Shown: positions 57,677 through 64,000 of the stretch, piece by piece | Layout: each line of letters starts with the position of its first letter | How positions within the stretch are numbered: the first letter of the stretch is position 1 | Source: Symsagittifera roscoffensis | Taxonomy: Eukaryota; Xenacoelomorpha; Acoela; Convolutidae | DNA length: 64,000 nucleotides | Reading direction: 5' to 3' | Assembly: GCF_963678635.1 (NCBI RefSeq) | Contig: NC_087070.1 | Span: 17,643,318-17,707,317 of the forward strand | The notes under the pieces: model-generated | Databases searched by the model: none | What the model was told of the DNA's origin: nothing | Seen by the model: only the letters and a program-made list of their open reading frames with translations | Made by a program: the position numbers and the translations under genes

Positions 57677-58202
57677 CTTTGTAGAAAAAGTAGCGCTTCT
57701 TTTCAAAACCCTTGACCAAGATTAACATAAGTGTTTTCTAGTAAAAAGTCACCAGTGCGAGGGAAACAATAAACGCATAAAAAGCATAAAAATTGTAGCG
57801 AGACGTGTTAAATGTTCGTGTGTGCAATAGCAAGCCTAATCAGTTTCAAGTTTTTTTATGAAAAAAACTTTCCCGCTAAGTTTTATTTTTATTGAAAAGT
57901 TTTATAGACAAAATATTAAAGATTTATACAAATCTGAATCAAATAAAACCGAATCAAGCAATTTTTTTTCAATTTCACACTATTTTATACGTAAAAAAGA
58001 ATCTAGATTTAATTTGCATTTAACTCAAACGTTTTTTGCAAACAAAAACTCTACAAAATTTATTAGTAACTGAGATTGAAAAGCGACAACAAATTTGAAA
58101 ACTTATTGTAAAATAGAGAGCATGAAAAGGATCTCAACCCTGAGCTGCCTCAACTCAATTTTCTTACAAACTGAACTGAATCTCATGACGTTGAATCTGA
58201 TC

Positions 58203-58676
58203 CAGGGTTGGCAAGAAAGTGTTTTTTTAGAAAAAAAACGTTTAAAACGTTTAAAACAAAAAAAACGTTTAAAACACTGTTTTTTTTCAAAACGTGTTTT
58301 TTTTCTATATTCTCGTGAGAAAAAAAAATGCACAAAAATAATTCAATTATCTTTGAGTAATCTCATGCAGAAAGCAAGTTTCCCAACTTTCTCTGGTCCC
58401 AATTTGTTCCTCAGATCAGAATGAATGAAGCCCATCGTACTAAATGCGCGTTCGAGGCCCGCGGAGCTGGGAATAAGGGCAATCAATTTCAGTGCCAAGT
58501 CCAACAATTCTTTCGCAAAATTCCCAATTAAGGCCTGCAGGCATGTGTGAAGTTAATCCATTTCAAACCTAAACTTGAAAAAAAACACAAAAAAAAACAC
58601 GTGAAAAAAAACGCCTGTTTAAAACAATGTTTAAAACATGTTTTAAACACCAGTTGTTTTTTTTCTGCCAACCCTG
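58203..58676 (-). mobile_element. hAT-type deletion derivative, copy 2
   Basis: Same TIRs and same ATCTGATC target duplication (58195-58202 and 58677-58684). It differs from copy 1 only in T/A run lengths near its left end. Confidence 0.88.
58343..58552 (-). pseudogene. hAT transposase C-terminal fragment, copy 2
   Basis: As 32660-32869, identical in the conserved block. Confidence 0.8.
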
Positions 58677-59024
58677 ATCTGATCAAGTCAGACTGGAAAA
58701 CGAATTCAAGCAGCACAGGCATTTCAAATGCATTCCTTTTTCTTTGTAAAATAAGAGTTTCAATAATGTCAACAAATAATTTGTTTCATATTTCAACTGT
58801 TTGTTTTTGCTTCATTTTTTCTTTACCTTGTCAGAAAAATAAAATTTACTCTTCAATTTTAACTCCGAAGATTAGTTTTATGTAATTCAAAATTTGATAA
58901 TCAATGTTGATATTTGAAAAATGAAATAATACCTCTATTTTGGCCGTTGAGTACAAAAGAACTCATGAAAACACGTAGCTTTGATATACGCAAAAATTCT
59001 TCGAGTCCTTTACAATCCTCAAAA

Positions 59025-59420
59025 AAACTGCTCGTAAGTTACGACAAAGCATCGAATGTTCAGACTGAGATTTAAGGGCAATTAAAAGGTGTTTTTTTTT
59101 GCTTAAATAATTAACGAAATTATAGAAAACAAAAACTTTTTTCCTTTTAATCCCCCCGCACGCTGCGAAATTGCAATAAGAGTCTAGTGTTGTTTTAATA
59201 AGACTAAATTACTAGCTTCAATCCAATTTGGTACGCGATAATCTGCCGCTTACGCGTGGTAAAAGGCGCAACCTTTTCACGTGTATTATCCCAATTTAGC
59301 CATATGAGCAATTTTAAAACCCCGGTAAATATAATTTTAAACTATCACAGGTGAGTATCAATTCAAGTTTGAGCTTTAGACAACAATATCTTCCAGGTGA
59401 GAAAACATCTGTCAAAATCG
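59025..59420 (+). repeat. Dispersed repeat member spanning the right duplication end
   Basis: It is parallel to 61008-61560. ACTGCTCG is followed by a CAAAGC-ATCGAATGTTC block, TTAAGGGCAATT, then CCCCCCGCACGC, CCAATTTGG, CGCTTACGCG, TTATCCCAATTTAG, CTATCACAGGTGAG and CAACAATATCTT. The 61 kb copy has the same blocks in the same order. The duplication's right boundary (59036) falls in its first bases. Confidence 0.6.
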
Positions 59421-59421
59421 C

Positions 59422-60009
59422 TTAATTGAAAAAATCTATAAATGCAAATACCAAATTAATATCAAAATCTAGCCCAAAACTGAAAATTGTTGCAACTGGT
59501 CTGTAAAGCACATACATCTCTATCTGTAAATACACACCACCTCTAAGTATGTTAATAATATAATTCGTCACATAATCGAGTCTTTTGTTGTAAGTTCTTT
59601 TAAATTTCAAGCTCAGAACATAATTTATACCGCGTTTTGACTTCAGTCTTGGGTGATGTCCCACCTGCAGATGCATCCTCTTCTTCTTCTTTTTCTTCTT
59701 CATCATCATCTTTTTATTTTTATTTTTCTTCGTTACAATGTTCCCCAACTCGCCACTGCTGTAAATCTGATTCGGGTGTCTCATTGTTCTTTCTTCAAAG
59801 TCCATGTTATTGCTCACATTTTTGTGATCTAGAGAGTTGAGATAATCATTGCACATCACATCGTTGGTCACGCCGCTTGAAACGAATCTGAAATTAAACA
59901 AATAAATTTTGGAAACTGTTTTTGCTCGTCGAGAAAATCGGGACAGTCGAAACATAAATTGAGCACCTCGACCAGGGTAGTCCAGTATGAATATTTTTGA
60001 GCACTCCAT
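59422..60009 (-). CDS. Possible ORF of unknown function
   Basis: 195 codons from ATG 60009 (MECSKIFILDYPGRGAQFMF) to TAA 59422. Its middle is a poly-Lys tract made by a TTC/TTT simple repeat, which weakens the case for a real protein. The sense strand also has an acceptor-like TTGTTTAATTTCAG inside (ending 59888), after which a stretch reads SSGVTNDVMCNDYLNSLDHK, so part of it may be an exon. No family is recognised. Confidence 0.3.
   Translation of the reverse strand: MECSKIFILDYPGRGAQFMFRLSRFSRRAKTVSKIYLFNFRFVSSGVTNDVMCNDYLNSLDHKNVSNNMDFEERTMRHPNQIYSSGELGNIVTKKNKNKKMMMKKKKKKKRMHLQVGHHPRLKSKRGINYVLSLKFKRTYNKRLDYVTNYIINILRGGVYLQIEMYVLYRPVATIFSFGLDFDINLVFAFIDFFN
59680..59735 (+). repeat. Simple repeat, TTC/ATC-rich
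   Basis: CTTCTTCTTC, then CATCATCATC and TTTTTATTTTTATTTTTC: an impure pyrimidine microsatellite. Confidence 0.8.
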
Positions 60010-60369
60010 TACTCATCGCGGAATTAAATCAAACCCCCACTGACTATTTGCGACATTCTGTTCTTACGATTAGTGCCGACCTGCTATTGAATGACATCTT
60101 CATACTAATGGAGAGCTAGGATCCGAGCCTTGTCTTTTATGCTTGTGTTACTTCTCAGGGATTGTTTTGGACTGTATAAGCCAGATATTTTAATATCTGT
60201 GAGTATTACAAGGTACCCAAATAAGTGTGGGTCTGAACAATTTTTTAAGATCGGTTTCTAATTAGAGATTTTTTCTTGAGCCATTTATTTATCAGAACAC
60301 TCAGCTTCATTCATACCGCAGTGCGGCAAGTTTCGTTTCACAAAAATTGTAGTTCTTTGAAATTCTTAA

Positions 60370-61000
60370 TTCAAATTTATGAATTGCTTCATTTGTCTTT
60401 CATTTGTCAGTTTTCTTGTTTTTCGTTTTGACGAAAGACTATCAAATTATTCTTCAGCTTTCGAAGAAATGCGGAATAATTATGCTGAAGTGGTTTGTTT
60501 AGTCAGTCAAGTTTCGGCGATTGAAATAAAAGTTTTTCTCAAAACAATTTATACCCCCAATGAGCAAATCGACTCCTTGAGTTCTCATATGAAAAAAAAA
60601 TTTCTTTCGATTCTGTTTTTTAAGTTTTGGGGTTTTGAAAATTGTCAATTTGAATATAGTCTGGAAAAGCTTACGACTGTTCTTTTTCATTTATGATACT
60701 GAGAGCGTAACTCAATTTATTTGTGGATAGCGAGTTATCACGCATTACAAATTGGTCTTAGTTTAATTTGGAGCATCAGGTGTTGCGCTATCATTCAGTC
60801 TAATCGTGAAGTTCAAAATCTCCTCGGCAAGTCATTTCATCAATTTGCTTTGCCGGTTTGCAGTTTGTTGTTCCGACTTTCGAAGACAACGGAAAATTTA
60901 TGCTCGGTGTGGTTTTTTATTCAGTCAATTTTCACCGATCGAAATAATAATTTTCAACTAAATTGTTTTTATACCGCATTAAAGATATCGACTTTTTGAG
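60370..61000 (+). repeat. Repeat-derived sequence, two diverged units
   Basis: The segment 60505-60590 (CAGTCAAGTTT, GGCGATTGAAATAA, then ATCGACTCCTTGAGTTC) is repeated in diverged form at 60935-61005 (CAGTCAATTTT, ACCGATCGAAATAA, then ATCGACTTTTTGAGTTC). 60600-60790 is paralleled at 61575-61760 (GTTTTGGGG or GTTCTGGGG, TTGAAAA, then AGTTATC.CGCA or AATTATCCCGCA). The frames 60379-60696 and 60721-60999 lie inside and are not taken as genes. Confidence 0.5.
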
Positions 61001-61007
61001 TTCAAAT

Positions 61008-61915
61008 AAAACAAGACTGCTCGCATCAGGGCGAAGCCCTGAATGTTCCGATTGCCTTTTAAGGTTTATGGAGCAGCAGTAAAAACATGAAAAAATTAAA
61101 TGAAATAAAATAAAATGAAAATTTTTTTTTTCTAAAATTTGAAATTTTTATGAAAATCATCCCCCCACACGCCATATAAAGTACAAAAAGAGAAATTTCG
61201 TTCTTTGTAACAAATCAATTGTGGTAAATAAGCTTCTTTCAACCAATTTGGAACGATTTTTAAGACGGATTAAATCTCCGCTTACGCGTTAATAGCGCGA
61301 ATTATATCGCGCGTTAATTGTCCCAAATTGGTCAAATTGGCCTAAATGGCACTCTTTAAACCCTCATAACTTTGCGAAAAATGATCACAGGTAAAAGATC
61401 TTTTCAAATTTAAGCTCAGGACAACAATACCTTTTGAGTGATATAAAAAAATTCCGTCAAAAATGGCTAGTTAAGAAGTCGAAATTTGTCTGAAGAAAAA
61501 AAAAACCCACCCCGAGCACAAATATTCCGTTACTTTCGTATCGAAAGTCGGAACAAAAAAAATAAGATATTTCACCTCCAATCATTTTTTGTTAAGTTCT
61601 GGGGATTTGAAAACTGGCAAGTTTGCCAAGCTCTGGACTAAATTATTTGCTCTTTGAAAGTTTATTCATGATGATGAGAGCTTAACACGAATTGCTTATG
61701 CATGGCAAATTATCCCGCACAAAATCGTTCCAAATTGAATTGAGGCTAGCTAATTGGTCGCATTAATTTTGTACGACTCAAAATTGTACACATTGATAAT
61801 GTCTAAAATTTATAGGTTTTCAATTTCTTTTCCCAAAAACTATTCGATATAAATTAAGGGACAGTCGGAATATTCAGTGTTTTGCCCTGATACACGAGCA
61901 GTCTTGTTTGTTATT
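61008..61915 (+). repeat. Dispersed repeat family, longest member
   Basis: It runs from ACAAGACTGCTCGCATCAGG at 61008 to an inverted version of the same end (CCCTGATACACGAGCAGTCTTG) at about 61886-61907. Inverted ends and a core of GC-rich palindromic blocks (CGCTTACGCG, ATTATATCGCGCGTTAATTG) suggest a non-autonomous DNA element or foldback. No protein is encoded that I can recognise. Confidence 0.5.
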
Positions 61916-62265
61916 TATGACGGCTTATGTTGCAGAGCATAAAAATTGTAATGATTTTCAAATATAGCTTAAGGAAATTATGATCTTCTGGCTATAAGAT
62001 TGTACGTTTTGAAAACCATCTTCGATCCTTCACAACCTCCGTTTTTTGTTTTTATCTATATTGTATTTAATCAGCATCAATGATTTCTGCTAATTGTACT
62101 GGCCTCTTTATCTCCCATTCCGCTATTTGAAAGACGCTAATAGACTTTGATGCGAAGTAAAATTTTGCATGAAGTACTAGGTTTTTAGATGTTTAGTGCG
62201 GATAGTAGTTTTCCATCAATTAATTTTCTCATGTGGAACTTAATTTGAGGCAAAATGCAGACAAT
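61916..62265. other. No gene seen
   Basis: AT-rich spacer between the repeat cluster and the LINE relic. Confidence 0.4.
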
Positions 62266-62269
62266 TTTA

Positions 62270-63330
62270 ACTTCAACGCCTTGGAACCTGCTATCACTAC
62301 TGATAATTTTAATCACAGTTTTCCAATTTTATATCAATGATTATAGCCTTGTTTTGCTGGAACTCCAAGACTTTGAAGAGGAACGTAAACTGAGTTAGTT
62401 CTCGTACACGATACAAAACATTGATACCTATAAAGACAAAAATCGACTATTGCAGTTTTTATTCAATCTTCATGTAAAACTGAATAGTTTAGAAGAATAC
62501 CAAAAGGCTGATGAAAAAACGAATCATTTTGTAAATAGTTTAAACCTTTTTTCTAGACGAACTTTGCCCGTTTCGTTCATTGAAATTTAAAAAATTACTT
62601 GGATTTATTTGGAATTCAAACAAAAATGCAAAAACGGATCATGCAAATTTTTTAAAAAATGAAACAAAATTAAAAACCAGTTAAACTTGCAAAAAGATAA
62701 AACCTATCGAAAGTCAACTACATGTTTCCTTAGAAACTCTAAGCTCAATTTTACGGAAAATTTTTGCAAGGTAAACCTGTTTGGAATACACTAGTTAAAT
62801 CAGACATTTTTGCTGAAAATTTTAAAAAGTAAAGTGGAAACGAAGTCAATCTAAAAATTGCCTTCAAAAAAGTTTATGATATGTTAAATTCAATGGTTAT
62901 GCAGGAAATTACGGTTAAAGAAATTAGAGTACAATTGGAATTGAGAGAAACAAAGAATTATTGGGTTCGGATGATATCAGCAAACTGTTATTTCGAAACT
63001 TTCATCGACAATGATTAGCAAGCATTTATGATTTTTTTTAAAACAAAACAGTTTTTTTTACCTACAAAACGGGAAAAAACGGTTATCAATATTAAAAAAA
63101 TTGCAGTGATGTATTAGCAGACTTTACCAAACTTGTTAGTTTAGTTGTTCAAAAAGTTTGGTGAAATATTTTTTGTTTCGACTTCAAGGAGGCATTTGAC
63201 GCAATAAACTATATTTGCTCATTCTCAAATTGGAAAGTATAGAATAAGGAGTAACTTTAGGGAGGAGATTGTTCACTTGGTCCGATGTATAGTTTTCCAC
63301 GGATTTACTCAACAATCTCCCCGCCTTTCA
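62270..63330 (+). pseudogene. Decayed LINE-like reverse transcriptase
   Basis: Across several frames with many stops, hallmarks of a non-LTR reverse transcriptase appear in order. An ITVKEI segment near 62910 precedes a GSDDIS block near 62968 (the usual G-x-D-x-I-S), and FDFKEAFDAIN lies near 63178-63210 (the first catalytic Asp block, D-F-K-x-A-F-D). Frameshifts and stops rule out function. The second domain and the YxDD block were not found before the adjacent LTR. Confidence 0.6.
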
Positions 63331-63421
63331 GGAAAGGGGGTAGATTATTAAGTAGATCAAAATGGTCGATATTTGACCAATCAGAATGCAACAAAATTAG
63401 AATTCTCAATACAAGCTCTAG

Positions 63422-63831
63422 TGAGTTATAACCGAAGTGTATAACTCATAGAGTAATTTCGGATAGGGTACACCGTCTGCTCGTCACGCTATCTTATTTT
63501 CGGCCGGATAGATTCGTGCAACTTCTTAGTCTAATACCGATCCTAATCTTACTCTTATACTATCTAGTCTCAGGTTGTTTAACTAGTCTCTGCTAGGCTC
63601 AATAGATCTAGGGTATACTGGTTTATTGTGGCTGCTGAAGTACTCGGGAGAGTTCAACTAATTTCTAAGTTAAATTCAAATCTCTCTGGTACTGAAATTA
63701 CAAGTAATTTCAGCACTTACAAATAAGTGGATTGTTAGTCAGATGGATCATGATTGGTTAATATTAAATACTTTACATTGGTAAAATATCTAATTTATCC
63801 AATCATAAAATGTAGTTTAGATCAGGTTCCA
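63422..63831 (-). repeat. 3' LTR of a second, diverged family member
   Basis: 410 bp, TG...CA. It aligns over its whole length to 31585-31993 with more differences (for example in the first 25 bases and near 63555), so it is older or from another lineage. The internal edge (CCCATCCGGG...) follows, so the rest of this element lies beyond the window in the same orientation. The expected target duplication would be CTAG (63418-63421). Confidence 0.88.
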
Positions 63832-64000
63832 CCCATCCGGGTTTTACAGAGTTTTTTAGAATAGTCTTTCTGCAATTCAAAGGATGGATGATGGACGTTG
63901 GTATTTGGCGAACATCTTATTTCTTCTGGGTTTTCTTATTAGGGAAGTCCCAGATTCAATCGTTGTGTCTTCTCAAGACAACGACTGGCTTTTCGCAACA
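63832..64000 (-). mobile_element. Internal 3' region of the second element (partial)
   Basis: It matches 14917 onwards in blocks (CATCCGG, TTTACAGAGTTTTT, AAGGATGGATGATG, TTGGTATTTGGCGAACATCT), then continues off the end of the window. Confidence 0.8.

Larger units (their letters stand above)
33352..59036 (+). repeat. Tandem segmental duplication, copy 2 (25.68 kb)
   Basis: Second head-to-tail copy. I noticed about a dozen differences from copy 1. Examples are T/A at 7926/33608, a T-run length change near 9227, G/C at 16958/42640, G/A at 23075/48757, T/G at 27336/53019, an extra T near 52935 and T/A at 32244/57926. That is well under 0.1 percent by eye. All inserted elements and nearly all their lesions are shared, so the copying is recent relative to the insertions. 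Collapsed or joined haplotypes in an assembly would look similar. Confidence 0.97.

Noticed and set aside
7670-59036. Two independent insertions of the same retroelement
   Set aside because: Both copies have the same target site, same flanks for kilobases and the same lesions, so they come from one insertion followed by duplication.
1-64000. CRISPR array, bacterial operon or prophage
   Set aside because: There are no regularly spaced repeats with unique spacers, no ribosome-binding sites before the frames, and clear eukaryotic introns and LTR elements.

Overview
The window is eukaryotic and most likely from an invertebrate animal. It is visibly AT-rich, has long gene-poor stretches, multi-exon genes with GT-AG introns and TTTTCAG-type acceptors, AATAAA signals, and many transposable elements. 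I could not identify the species, and no sequenced gene product here is one I recognise by name.

Layout. 1-7.67 kb is host sequence: a relic of a dispersed repeat, a possible small terminal exon, and a convincing two-exon host gene (gene A, about 3.56-6.38 kb, poly(A) signal at 6502), followed by one more exon-like segment at 6980-7112. From 7670 to 59036 the window is two almost identical head-to-tail copies of a 25.68 kb unit, joined at 33351/33352 with a 2-bp TA microhomology. I noticed only about a dozen differences between the copies by eye. Each unit holds, in order: repeat relics, tRNA-like and MITE-like pieces, a 110-bp tandem repeat, the 3' exons of a host gene (gene B), a 17.5 kb LTR retroelement on the minus strand, and a 474-bp hAT-type element. 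After the duplication, 59-62 kb is made largely of the dispersed repeat family, 62.3-63.3 kb is a decayed LINE-like reverse transcriptase, and 63.4-64 kb is the 3' LTR of a second, more diverged member of the same LTR family, running off the window.

The main object is the LTR element (14512-31993, and 40194-57676). It has TG...CA LTRs of 405 and 409 bp, a 4-bp target duplication CTTT, a primer-binding-site-like TGGTGCGACC two bases inside the 5' LTR, and the order leader ORF, gag, protease (DSGA), reverse transcriptase (YLDD), RNase H, integrase (zinc finger, TDNGTEF, GPY/F-like tail), a long envelope-like region with a membrane anchor, then a further accessory ORF. This is the layout of an envelope-bearing Ty3/gypsy-type endogenous retrovirus-like element, unusually long and with extra genes at both ends. 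Nearly all its lesions (in-frame TGA and TAA codons, single-base frameshifts) are shared by both copies, so they predate the duplication and the element looks dead as it stands. A single-base insertion breaks the protease ORF only in copy 2.

How the pieces relate: the retroelement and the hAT element inserted downstream of gene B first, then the whole block was duplicated in tandem, giving gene B two sets of 3' exons 25.7 kb apart. An assembly artefact (two haplotypes joined) is the main alternative for the duplication.
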